From contig JAZAYU010000173.1 in NCBI GenBank assembly GCA_038501625.1, forward strand, positions 620,001-684,000: DNA of 64,000 nt, in the 5' to 3' direction. The translations under genes were made by a program, and so were the position numbers. Below, one piece after another: positions 21,071-34,500 of the stretch (the stretch's first letter is position 1; the number at the start of each line of letters is the position of its first letter). Under the pieces are notes generated by a model. The model worked only from the letters and a program-made list of their open reading frames with translations, was not told the DNA's origin and made no database searches. Source of the stretch: Corbicula japonica (lineage: Eukaryota > Mollusca > Bivalvia > Venerida > Cyrenidae).

Positions 21071-24000
21071 CTGAAAAAAAAACCAACAGAAACTGTCTTG
21101 CGAAGCAAAATAGTCTACTTTATTTGATTATACACTCACCCAAAGTTCTAATTGGTCACTTTTTGTCCGTGATTTTTCATTAAAGAGCCATTAACTCAGC
21201 CCTTCATTTGTGATCAGTTGCCAACAGCTGTCTTCAATTTAAGCTTTAATCTTGTAATAATTGATTTTGGAAAATTTTGGCGAGAGTTATCCTCAATTGT
21301 GCTAGAAATTTATTTCCTTTAGATTATTGACAAGAAGCCAAAGAATCGCTCTTAATCGTTTGTTATGTTTTAATAGGACCCTACCTTAGTAGGATAAACA
21401 CAGAATCTTATTAATTCGCAGCAGTTTTTTTTTAAATCCCTTTAAATGTACCAGATTTTACATTTACCTCGCTTTCAATTAAAGACTGTTGTAATTTTGA
21501 CCCTGCGGTGTAAGTGAATGGTTTTGGTTCATTTAAGAAAACAATCAATAAAAATTAAAAAGACATTTGGTGATTGATTCCAAGACAAAACAGTTTTTTT
21601 CACAACCTCTCTTGACATAGGGAAGAAATGAAACTACCATACATTGTAAACATATACAATTGATGACCAATTAGAACTTTGGGTGAGTATATAAATTTGT
21701 TTTTATCCTGTATGTTGCCTATATAAATGAGTTTAGTGATCAGTAAGCATCATGTGATTAAGATGTCTAAAACTTATTATCAAAAGCGTGTTAGTGCAAT
21801 AAAATGTTTGTGTGTACAGGCGTTTGATAAAATATTAGATAATCCCAAAGCAATACGACTACGTCGGCAGCCCCTAGCCAACCATGCAAGAGACAAACAC
21901 ATACCATCTCTGTACCACAACAAGGACAGTTCAAGTATGTTAATATACTTCCACCCAAACTGATAGGCATTCTGCATGGTTTGATATGTTTGTTATAAGT
22001 ATGTCAATTGAAATAGGAAGCCACAAACAACTAACGAAAAAGAGAACCTTTGGGGATACCGCCTTGGAACGGTCAGTGGCAAAAAAAATTGACACTGGGG
22101 GGTTTAAACCATGTTCTAGGGTGCACCAACCTCACACTTGCCCCAACAGGGAGGTACAATGTAATTGAAACTGATAACTTCACCAAAGTGAAGTACAGGG
22201 AACCTTCTTCAGCCGCCACACGGCACTTTACACCTAAGAACCAGTCTGAAACTATGGCTACTGGATTGATAGTCCCTGAAGAATGATTTTCCGCCGGGAG
22301 AGTTACATATCAAATATACTTACTGCTGGACCGAAGCTAACATGGTTTTGGTATGAGGATTTAATAAAATTAAAAATGATATCAGAACATATCTTAAATA
22401 TTAATAGTCGAGCGTTGTCCCATTTGCAGTTCAGGATGAATGTACAGGTGCTTACAAGGTTCAAAGTAGGTGAACACAATCACGTTGGTCGGTTTCACAC
22501 CTGCTACCAGGGACACGCGCTGTGCTCTAACTTCTACACAAACACCAACTGAGGGTATCTATTAAAATATATAAATATCTCATGAAACGATCTTATATCC
22601 TCGCTTTAACAGGTTTCTTTAGTGACCGTAGACGGTTACATTTAGTATTTAATATGTACATGTAGTACTATTATCAACTTGATAATTGGAATAATTATTA
22701 TAGCGTAAGAAAACCTTAATGGTTGTAGAACAGCGACATAAATTTCCTGTTTTGGAGTTCGGTTATGTGCAAAAGAGTACCGGAAATATACGATCAAAAT
22801 ACAGAACGAAGTATGATTAAGTTATGACGTCGCATACAACACAAATAACTGTAGAGAAACACAAGGGTTGAAATAAATTACTAAATCAGTGCCCAAGGTT
22901 ATAAAACTGAGCATGGAAACCAGTCTCAAATCTCAAGCATATCAGATGCTTGAGATTTGAGACTGGTTTCCAAACTCAGCTTTATAACAATGGAGCCAGA
23001 TCTGCCTCGGTGTATCAATCAACAGATACACGCTGTAGTATGCTAAAATCATTCATGGGTATATAATAAAGCGTAATAATTAACATCATGAAACTTAACA
23101 ATTACTCCACTAAAAACATCGTTATCAACTTTGAAGATCAGGGAGATTTTCTATTGACGTAATTAAGATTCTAATATATTCTCAGTACAACACTGTTCCG
23201 ACCTACCTCGTCAAAGTAAAATAAATGTCTTCCACCTGAACTTTCGTATCGCTTCATTATCGTTCTGTTAAACGACGTCTGAATGCGCGGGCTCCCTTTG
23301 GGTTCAAAGCCTGACACTACCCCGATATCCAAGACAGCCAGACTACTGCTGCTGTTGACAATCTTGTACCTGCAGAATACGTCAAATGTTCAGGGAGTAT
23401 TCTACTGTGTTCATTATATTACAGATCAGGTTGTGTATCTTTTTGTTTAAATCAATTTTAAAACAAAATATTTGATACACAGTTCAAAACATTAAATAAA
23501 ACAAAAAGGTTTCACGATATTAATGCATAACATCATTATTGTATATAAAAACTTTAAGAAGATTTAACAGATACACAAGTTTTCGTGCTTATATAATAAA
23601 CCCTACCTCTGTTGCTTTTCAAATAATGTGCGTCACTGCATGACATCGGTAACGGGTTATTTTACTGAATAATTGTGTATGTTGTTCTGGTCTTTGTACA
23701 ATACTTACTCCTTTTTGCAATTATCTCTTCCCAGAGTTGTCGCTCCTTAATTAACTTTAATGTAAGAGACTATAAGGAACGACAACTCTGTGTGGATATT
23801 GCACTTCTTTGCGCTGTAGTCTGTATGTCTTTCTTAACATAACAGTGTTTCAAGCCAACTTTTGATAGGTAATACATTTTTATACGCTTTATTGTGTGAC
23901 AGTTGTCTTTGAAAATGATTAGCGCATGCGCACCAATGTCAGTAGATATAATTTAATGAATATAATTCACCTAGACAACGTGTATGTTTTTGTGCTTAAC

Positions 24001-27000
24001 AGCATGTGACACTGATGAATCCTTAAAGACATCAGTAATTTTGGTTGACGGTCAACATAATGTGAGGGATGAGGCTAGCTAGCTGTACTATTACAAGTGT
24101 TGTTGCACATGAAAAACGTGTATATACAGTATAAATTGAATAGGACGTGCCTTTCCCTTTAAAGGAAAAATTTCAGACTGTATACTTATACAAGGTTTCC
24201 ATATGCAAATGTACTTATAACAGTACATCTAGCTATCATACACTTGGCATGTTTTCATGAGGCAAATCCGTTAGTTTAACCACGCGTGTAAAACGCAGTA
24301 AAATATCTTTTCACTAACATAGTTCGCCAAATATCGAGTAACCATAACGCTCATTTCCATTGCTTTTTATGTGTCCAGGTTCGAGTTTAAAAAAAGGTCG
24401 CCAAACCAGGTTATAAAATAAGTAACAGATTGTCTTGTTCTATATTTTATCACAGAGTTAGCAGTCGGACCTCACTTTCAACACTTGAGCGGATAAGAAA
24501 CAGCTCGTCTTACTTTTATCATGCTTGATCCCCCACATACCATAGACGGTCAACCAAAATAACCGATGTCTTTAATCATTGTTTATGCCTCAAATGAAAA
24601 AAAAATACCACTGATGCTGATAGGTACCATGCGGTCCATTTCTTCTTAACACATTCTTTATAATTTCGGTATAATTAAACCTTTCTATCGATGTTCACAA
24701 TCAGGAGTGTTTAAGACATTAATATTCACCTGGCGCAAGCTCTGACAGCATACATGTTGTTTGTTTCATCAGAAGTGGTGACATTCAGCTCGTAGGTGGC
24801 ACTGCTTTCGCTTATCACGTTGTAAAACTGGTTGATCTTGTAATAAATTTAGAAACAACACAATGCTCTTATAAATACGCTTATAACACGGGCAAGTGTA
24901 AAACGCGGCGGCGCCGTAAAATAACGGGCAAAAAGAAAGGAAAGCACGGCGGTACCCCTTTACTTTTTTGTTTTTAAAGATATCTCAATAATTTTTTTTG
25001 TATTTGATTGTTCATCCTCCAGGCTTTCCAAAATGGTAAAGATATTGAAAATCGGACAATTATAAGGTACTTTAAAATTGGATAAAACTTGATAGCTTTT
25101 GTGAATATTTTTTTTTGTTTTTTCGCTGGCTCGAAAAACACGGCGGTACCCCTTTACTTTTTTGTTATTTAAGATATCTCAATAATTCTTTTTGCATTCA
25201 TTTGTACAGCCTATAGGCTTTCTAAAATGGTAAAGATATTGAAAATCGGACAATTATAAGGTACTTAAAAACTTAATAGAACTTGATGGTTTTTGTTCAG
25301 AAATATTTTTGTGTTTCCGCGGGAACGGAAAACACGGCGGTACCCCTTAACTATTTTGTTTCAATAGATATCTAAAAAAATTCTTTTTGCATCTAATTGT
25401 ACAACCTCCAGGCTTTCCAAAAAGGTATAGATATTGAAAATCGGACAATTATAAGGTACTTTAAAATTGGTTAGAAAATGCCGTTTTAAAGTTGCAATAT
25501 TTTACAGATGTTTGTTAATCGAGAAATCCATAATATCCGTTTACTTCTTTATATTTAAGGTATGATGCAGTGATTAATTTACTTTTAAATTTATTATTTA
25601 TTTGTAGATTTTCATTGCCTTATAGAATGTAAAAAATAAATAATCGTTCTATAAAAAAGAATATTGATATTATCTTAAATTATCACTTATTTCAGTATTT
25701 GAAAAATACGCCGTTTTCGGCGTCTTTTTGTTTCTTATTTTATTTAATAATAATTTGGACTCGTTAAGATTAAAGTCAACGTTTTCCAAATAATAACAAG
25801 ATATTGCGGAAAACATTCTATGATGTTTGACCATGAAACGCCAAGTGTTAAATAATAATTATCCCTTTAAAGTTTAAATTATTGTCACCTCGTATAGACT
25901 TCTATTGTCTATTTGTCGCATGTTCTTTTAATGAATTTCATTGAAGTACAAGATGAATCGTAACATAAAAAACAAGAAACAAAAGATAGTCTTTAATTAA
26001 AGGGTTAATGCGAAAATGAGTGTTTTCTCACCCTAAAGTTCTAAACTATATATGATTACGTTTATCCGAAATCGGTCTCTCTTGCTTCAGACATTGTTGC
26101 AAACGTTATCACTGTGTTACATTTTGTTCCTTTCTGTACTGAATACCAACAGTTATGGCTCTTATTTTTGGTCATAGGTGAAAAACTTGAAACAGTATAT
26201 TGATAGGGATGATATCGTGTGCTTGTCATACTCAGGATATGCTATAAGGGATTTTACCAGCATGTCTCCACTCTTCGAGTTGATTCCGTCCATGTCGGTA
26301 TGTTGTTGTTGTTGTTGTCGTTAAAAATTTACTTAACACTCGATACTATTCAATGTTAAGTTAACTGTTTTTTCACTGGGATCAAATATTAAGTAATATT
26401 CATACATTAAACATTATCGTTTGACCAGTTTAATATAAAAAAGAGTGTTAAGTTAATTTAATTACGTGTGTTCATTTAATCAGAAGTTGACAAGATGATG
26501 TAAAAGCGTATCAATTGATATACAGAAAAAAGTTAAAATTTTAAGTTTTCTGCTTTAGTAAGACTTAATGTTATTGGCAGCACACTTTTATAAATTGCTT
26601 TGTAGTAATAAATATTGCACTACAAATGCTTAGAGTAATTAACTTTCCTTATTATGAAGTTACATCAAAGGCAATAGAAATAATTTAGAAAAATAAGAGA
26701 GACTTATCGGGAATTTTAATATCTATATAACATTCTATGAATTTTATTTAACATTTACATTTTTTTATTTTTTTCATGGGGATCAAGTAATTTTTTATTC
26801 AATCATTATTAAAGAATTTATATAAAATATTGAACTTGAACTTGTTAACCAGTTTACCAATATACACGCGTGTCCAAGTTTATTTAATTTTGCGTGTTTA
26901 TTTAAACAGTAGTTGACACGTTATTGTAAATGCGTGTCAATCGACACTATTGATATAGAGATAATTAGATTATGTGTGTTTATTGGAAGTACCCGCCACG

Positions 27001-28475
27001 ACACGTTTATAACATAGCTTTATCACCAGTGTATCGAATAGTCCTAAAAATTATTTCAGCATCGTATATAAGCAATTTTTAAAAAATACAGCCATTTCAA
27101 GTTATAATACCACGTAACTTTATATATTTACTAAAATGAATTTACGTATTTCTATAATAAATAAATAATCACAAATTTTAATTCGAGAAATTTCTAACAT
27201 AAAAGTAAATTGTCCTTAAAAGTATCAACTGTCACTTAATTAATATGTTTATTTGAAACGCGTGTCTTTTAATCAAATAAACGAGTTTGTGTTAATGTAA
27301 GCGAATGTCAGCTGTATGGTAATTAAGTTATAAAAATGCGGTTCAAAAAATTAAATACTGCCCAGGGTGCAATCTAACTTTCTCGGTGGAAAGGTTGCGC
27401 AGAGTTTCCTCCGAAGATTCAACACTACTGCAACTGAGGTAAACAACGCTCAACGCCACGTGGAAAGGCAGGTTCCGTGGATGGAATTCATAGAAATTCC
27501 GAACTTCCAGACTGCTGAAGGTAATCATTCAATAGTATATATTGCCCGCGTGTCATTTAATCAAAATCAGAGAGTTTATGGTTAACGTTATAACCAATGT
27601 ATCGAATATTCTTAAATATTATTTCAGCATCGGATTTAAAAGCAATTTTAATATTTTTAATATTAAAGCCATTTTAAGTTAATATACCACATAACTTTAT
27701 ATATTTACTAAAATGAATTTACGTATTTAACAAATAAAATATCACTCTTGGTTGGTAACGCGTGTCTATCTGTCAGTTAACAAGGTTATCGCATTAATGT
27801 GTTTATTTGAAACGCGTGTCATTTAATCAAAACAAGAGAGATTATGGTTAGGTAAGCGAGTGTCAGCCAAATGTTAATTAAGTTATTAAAATTGAGGTTA
27901 CATAACATTAAATAAATCGGTTAATATGTAATTATTGTTGTTAAAAAGAAAAAAAATTGTTGTTTTAAAATTTCTAATATGTTTCAGGTATAAACAGCAA
28001 AATGTTAAGCAGAGATGGTCTTCACTTGAGTTTTAGGGGGAGACAGAACATGTCGCACAGCATCTGAAAGATACCGTCGACGTAATACTGAAACGGAGGC
28101 TCAATTATGAGATAATCACTGCTGTGAGAAGGTCGCGTGCGATTGGACCCATGCTGTACAGCGAGATAGCGTCAACGTCACCAGCGTCAGCATCATCAAC
28201 AACAACAACACCAGCAGCAGTATCTGCATCAACAACAACAACAGCATCAGTTTCATCATCATCAACAACAACAACAGCAATATCAGCATCTACAACAGCA
28301 GCAGCAGCAGTATCATCATCATCATCATCATCATCAAAAACAACAACAACAACAACAGTAGTATCTACCTCAAAGAAGAATACAACGCCATCGTCAGCGG
28401 CATCATCAACATCAGCAGCAGCATCAGTAGCAGCAACAACAAAGAAGTCGAAAACACCTTTTGGTCCACAAAGAA

Positions 28476-28519
<44 letters not shown>

Positions 28520-31500
28520 ATATTAAGGCGAGCAAAGGAACAGTTAATGAAATTTCAGTCATCTCAAAACACAAATGAAAATAATAACGATTCTGATTGC
28601 ATTAATCAAATTTCTGATTATAATATAAACGAGCTTCTTCAAAACAAAAATGCCACTACGGTTGACGATAAAACTTCGGAAGAAAAGAAAGGCACTGAAA
28701 AATTGTTAAATCAACGAATGTTAGCGGAACATGTGATCAAAAATGATAAAATTAAATTCGTGCCGTCAATGAAATCTTTTGTTGTTGAAGGTGTAAAAGG
28801 TACTAAACGCATCGTCCAATTATTTCCGAAAGAAACATGTAGTTGCCCATCGACAGGTACTTGTTATCATATTTTGTCAGTAAAAATCTCAATAAATGAC
28901 CCCGTTGTAACTGTCAACAAACAAGTTAAAAATCTTTCGCAACTGAAACGAAACAGCCGCCCACGCGTTGCTAAGAAAACTGGTCAAAAACGTCCAAAAA
29001 AAAACAGATTTTGAAATAAAGCCAGCCCCGGATTCAATAATAGCGTCGACGCCAATGAAAGAAAAAGAAATATTGTGTAATTCACCTAAATCTTGTAAAA
29101 AATCATCAAATATTTCTTTAAGTACGGTTGAAATAAAGCCAGCCCCGAATTATCTATATCAAATGATTCTTTTTGGAAACCAGAGTATAACTTAAAAATT
29201 ACAGATAAAGAATTAATAGAAAACGAAACTGGTTGGCTCAACGATAAAATTATAAACGCTGTACAAACTGTTCTCAACCGTGATTATAACGTTTCCGGTC
29301 TTCAAGATACATTGTTTATACCACATTATGTTGAAAGCTCTGGTACATGGAATATCAATAAAAAATTAGTCAAACAAAATGCCCCTTCAATTCAAATTCA
29401 TCACAACGGTAAAAATCATTGGATTTTATCATTTCAAAAAGAAACAAATGGTGATGTTTATGTGATAGACAGTTTGAAAAACAACAAAACGTTAAATTCA
29501 AATATTTTAATATAACTTGCGCAAATTTATAACACTATCCAAAACCCAACTGTTCACACTGTTGTTAAGTTTTATGAAATCATGAAAGCGAATTACCACA
29601 ATTTTATATCACATAAATTAGCCAGAATGTCGAATAAGTTAGCTCTTATCTGTGACAATTTATTTATTTATTCTTCAGGTATATACTTAAAACTGCATAT
29701 CATAAGTTTATGATTTATGTAAGTAACATAGTAGCAAGCACTATTAAGTGTTCAATAACTGAGTTTAAACGAAACATCGATCATTGCGATACTCTCCTTT
29801 CCTTCACAGTTTCTTAACTGACTCTTTTAAACTGATAACACACATGTGGTCATTTCATTGCCTGTTGACAATAGACCCTTTGCACGTAACTGCGGTCCGT
29901 AACCTGACGCATGCGCATAAACGCTTCCGGGTGGCAAACGATGACAACCGTGTAAACAACGATGATCGATAACTTTCACTTTCGATCCGAGTTTTCATCA
30001 AATTTGAAAACTTTTGACGCTAGAATTGAGACAAATATGCAGTGGCAACTAAATGTGGACTGCTTATGTCTGTCAGATCGATCAACATAATGCCATCCAA
30101 AGAGAAATCGTGGATCGGCGAATTACATGGCGGATCACTGAACTTGACAGATTTTCGGAAAAGTATCAAAATATGGATGCTTAGGTGTAGACGGACATAA
30201 TGTGGTTCTTACTGAAGCAAAGCATTGATTTCCAAAGCAAAATAGAGTAAGCATCTCATGGCATTTTAGTGTTATGTGTGCTTTTATCTGTTGACACCAC
30301 ACAACTCGAGACTTGAGCCTTTGATGACTTGCCCAGCACGGCAGCAGTATTGGAGGCTGTCGGGTTTGATATTTCTTAATATGAAAAAGGCAAATAATGT
30401 TGATTTGTGTATTTATATGTTTTATTACTTGAACATGACTTTGTGCATAATAATGTTCCAGGCACAGATCTATATCAATATTTGTAAATGCCCAAACCCC
30501 TACTTGTAAATGCATAAAACTGAAGAAAAAACCTACCATGTTTAAGCTGAGTCTGATGCAAGTAAAGCCCCATCATATATTGTCTTCAATATGTTACATT
30601 TATATTAAATGATTACAAAAATATAATAATTCATTTCCTTATTAAGTAAATACATATAAACATTGGGATGCCAGCTCAGGCAATATTCAGTAACCTTGGC
30701 TACTCTGACCAGACTGCAACATTTTAAAAATTGACTGAATCATCAGCTGGTTCAATATGTCAGTGTAATCTAAAATTCTGGTCATAGTGTGTACAGAAGT
30801 AATTATTTCAACAGTAACTTGTATTGAATAATGGTTTGGTTACTCAACTTGCCTTGAAATTTAAAATATTTTAATTTAACAGTACTGTGAACACAAATTT
30901 TCAGGCCTTACATTATACATGCAGTATTTAAATAAGTATCCCCTACACACATAAACATTCACTTACAATAACTTAAATTACCACAAGTTACCTCAGCTAC
31001 ATATGTTACCTCTTACAGTGAACGTTCAAACTTATTTTATCATCCTTTACAGGTGGTGCTGTGCAGATAACTGCATCATAGACAGTCTTGTACTTGGGCA
31101 TCCCTAGATGAAGAGTTATTAATGGTATGTCTTTCAGTTCTGTCCTATAATTTTGAAATTTCTGATTAAAATTGATGGTTATGTTCTTTTAAAGGTATTC
31201 CTTTTCACTACAGAAAAAGTAGAGTGCTTATTGTTTTTTTGCAGCATGCTTAAAATAAATATTTAAGTTTGGCTGGTTTTAAGAATAGAATGTAAAGTTA
31301 ACTGTTGTAATTGTTTTAAATGATAATCACTGGTTATTAAAATATGTGAATAATTATTATGTGTGTAACACACATTATTTTACACAACAATTGTTTATCA
31401 TTTAAGTTTTAGCCTATTTTTTCAGCTTCCATGTTACACAGAGAAACTTGCAGCCAGTAGTGATTCTTTTCAAAAAGCACTGACATAGAACTTGGAATCT

Positions 31501-34500
31501 GCTGGTGACTTGAATTTTGTTGGGATGAGAATTAATTTACAGCATTGAATAAATAGTGAAATTGTGTTCATGGGTTGACAGATATTTTAATGCTTTAACA
31601 AATCATCCACTAGTAAAGACAAGAAGTTTTAGTGCTTTCATGAAATAGTGTTAAAACTGACTTATAAATGACAGCATTCAACAAATCACCATGCACATTG
31701 TGTGTATGTTGATCAATGATGTGATGCATTTAATTATGATTAATATAAACTTCATGAAAGCATATCTTTTTTATTATAAAAATACTACCAAAAATAGATG
31801 GACAATTTTCTGAAAACAAGATGGACCATGCATTAGGTTATGAAAACAAACAAGGCTCATTTTGAAGTGTTGCATCTGAACTAAAAGAAAGCTGATAATA
31901 ATATATTATGGAAAACTGGAATGGAAAGTGATATAACATTCTTTTTCTCCAAATATTAATAATAATTTATTTAGTATCTAAATTGCAATATCTTGTAAAT
32001 ATAAATCATGATATCACCTTGTCTTGTTTTGATTACTGTGAGGATGTGATTTAATGATTTTAATCCAGAAACATTGGCAGTTTTTTATTTAAGCATTTTA
32101 TGGAAAGTGTGTCATAGATATTCAAGGGATGCACTGATTTTATTACACAAGGCTATATTTATTTTCTTAGAAAGCCTTTTTTAAATAAGAAATCAAGAAG
32201 TATTTTCATAACATCTACCAGAGTAGAATCTCATTCAGAAATATCAAGATCAATTTCTATATTAAATGATGAATAACAAAAAGTGAGTGGAAATCTAAAA
32301 ATGACCTATCACCTGATTTGAGTTTAATTAATAAAAATTTTCTAGTGGTACACAAATTCGACCTTCATTTTCAAAATTAGAGTCTGAAGCTTGAACCTCA
32401 TGATAGATCTCTATAAAATGATCCCAATAAAATGGATTTCTATGAGGAAAGTACAATTTCAAGCTCTGTTGAACAAAAATATTCCACTTTTTATATTCCT
32501 GACTATAGATTATGGGCAGCAATAGATTCTACAATTATATTGAATAAGAATCCTCTCTGTTCAGTCAAGATGTTCTGGCCACGTCACATCTCGGGAGGTG
32601 AAGGGAGGGGGGGGGGGTCGCGGATCCAGAGAGGGTTCATTGTTGTAACTTGAACCCCCTTTTCTGGGCAGATATATTTCATATTCATGTGGATTTCGGC
32701 AAGAATGTTGGAAATTTTCATGAAACTACGCTAAGACTGCCCAAAACAAATTTTCTTTCAAGAAATCTTGCATCCGACCGACCGAGCATCTACACTCTGA
32801 TAATCGGAGCCAAGGGGTTAAAATATTTAAATGAATATTGTATGTATATGTAGGCCTAATCGTATAGATGCATCAAATATCTTATTCAAATGTTAATTAT
32901 GTAATAATGTTTGCGTTATCTTGTAAAATTAACTCGAGGTTGGCTCACCAAGTTCACCCCACCCACCCCCTGTATTCTGCAAAAGTTAAATTCGACTGGC
33001 CAATGCTTAAATTGTTGGTTTTAAATCATTCAACATATCAATTAATATCAAAACAATAAGTATTGATGGTAGTCAGAAAAGAAAACAAACGAAATCGTAA
33101 ATTGTCAGTGTTTATTTGAACATTTTAAACAATCGCGGTTCGTCATCTTGGTCGCTACGGTAAACAAAACCAATCGGTTTTATTTAGCGGAATGGATTTC
33201 GGCAAAAGATGCGGAAGGGATTATATAAAAACAAACAGGCCTTCTCATTGAAATAAATTTATAATTATTCTGACTCTTCACGTTCAAGAAAATCTCCGTT
33301 AAACTGGCAAACAAATTATGAGCAATTTTACGTCGCTTCCACCGATTTGCCACCCGGAAGCGTTTGTGCGCATGTGTGAATAAATTATGGAAAGGGTCTA
33401 TAAAGATGCACAAACAGACGCACTCTAAATAAAAAGTAACTCAAAACGAATACCATACATGTAACTGATTTCAAAGGAGTAGGTTCACAAAGGCCTAAGA
33501 TTATGAAAATCACCAAAATATCATGAAAATTTAACAAAAAATTGCATTTTGGCAAACATTTTCTAATTTCAGACACATTTGTCATACCTATTTTTTTATT
33601 TTGGTTTATGTGTTGTTCTTCACTGTTTATCGTTTCAAGAAAACAACCATTATAGATTATAAAAAGCACACTTTCAGTGATGTAAATGCAACTTGAAAAT
33701 TTGAGATAATTTGAGGCCAATTTTGAGCCTTTGTGAATCTACCCCTTTTCAACATTTGTGTGATGTTGTAAAAACTCTTACTGCTTGGAGACAATAGTTT
33801 GAAGCCAATAGTTTCTTATCTTAACAGAATGTATTAAGAGATTATAATATACATGTATGTTAGTTTGCAAAGTTTTTATTCGTCTGGGTCTTAAATATTT
33901 ACCCATACAGATTTCCGTACTTTTTCCTTATTACACCTGTATTTTATTGCATATTGAGACAAAACTATAATATAAGGACTATTTTTTCTTTACAGATGTA
34001 GTATTTTCTAAAGTGTGTACTTAGGTAGACAGGTACACCGCAATTATACATTTGAAAAAAAAACTATCAAGACGGAAATATATATATAATGTATCTTACA
34101 TCTATAGCGGCTAGCCCTATACCATTCACATCTATGGTCACTTGTTTTCCAGTACCTTCAAGCTAAAACAAAGAATAGCATGCTAAATGACTGAATCATT
34201 ACCAGTTTTTAACTAGAGCTATCACTGAAGGTGATAAATACCCCCGCAATACTGCTTTGTCAGAGTATAAAGAAAAGATGTTTGCATCTTTCATGGGTGA
34301 AAGTTGAAAAATAATTTAAATCCTGAAAATTTGCTGCAAAAGTTGTGTTTAAAAATAGCGACTTGGGTTTTCACCGGATGTAAACAAAACTGTAAACATA
34401 GCTGAAGTCACAAGGTTTTGTTGAATCGCGCTCCCCTTCTAAAAAATAATGGACTGATCCAAATGAAACAAATGTCATGCAAATATAATCACGAACGTAT

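Larger units (their letters stand above)
26178..29515 (+). pseudogene. Decayed SGNH hydrolase - SWIM zinc finger - Ulp1-like protease gene (probable transposon-encoded)
   Basis: A plus-strand spliced gene in the 9.3-kb intron between TEP exons 18 and 19. Exon 26178-26297 resembles an SGNH N-terminal part ('IVCLSYSGYAIRDF'). Exon 27366-27520 is an SGNH helix region. Exon 27988 onward has the terminal SGNH block 'SRDGLHLSFRGR', a Ser/Thr/Ala-rich linker, a SWIM finger ('CSCPSTGTCYH') and an Ulp1/C48-like protease half ('ETGWLNDKIINAV', 'KNHWILSF', 'VYVIDSL'). Exon phases 27366 to 27988 agree. The exon with the SGNH 'GTND' block is not found. Frameshifts near 28037, 29000 and 29140, and loss of the protease Cys region, make it a pseudogene. 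The combination suggests a mobile-element protein; no family is assigned. Confidence 0.7.

Noticed and set aside
28190..28520. Possible CRISPR-like or satellite array
   Set aside because: It is a trinucleotide-repeat tract in an open frame coding Ser/Thr/Ala runs, without spacers.
28365..28574. Met-rich minus-strand frame
   Set aside because: Complement of ATC/CAT trinucleotide repeats of the plus-strand frame; no other support.
30135..30539. 134-codon minus-strand frame as a transposase
   Set aside because: No recognisable catalytic or zinc-finger motif could be read; kept only as a note inside the 3.5-kb element.
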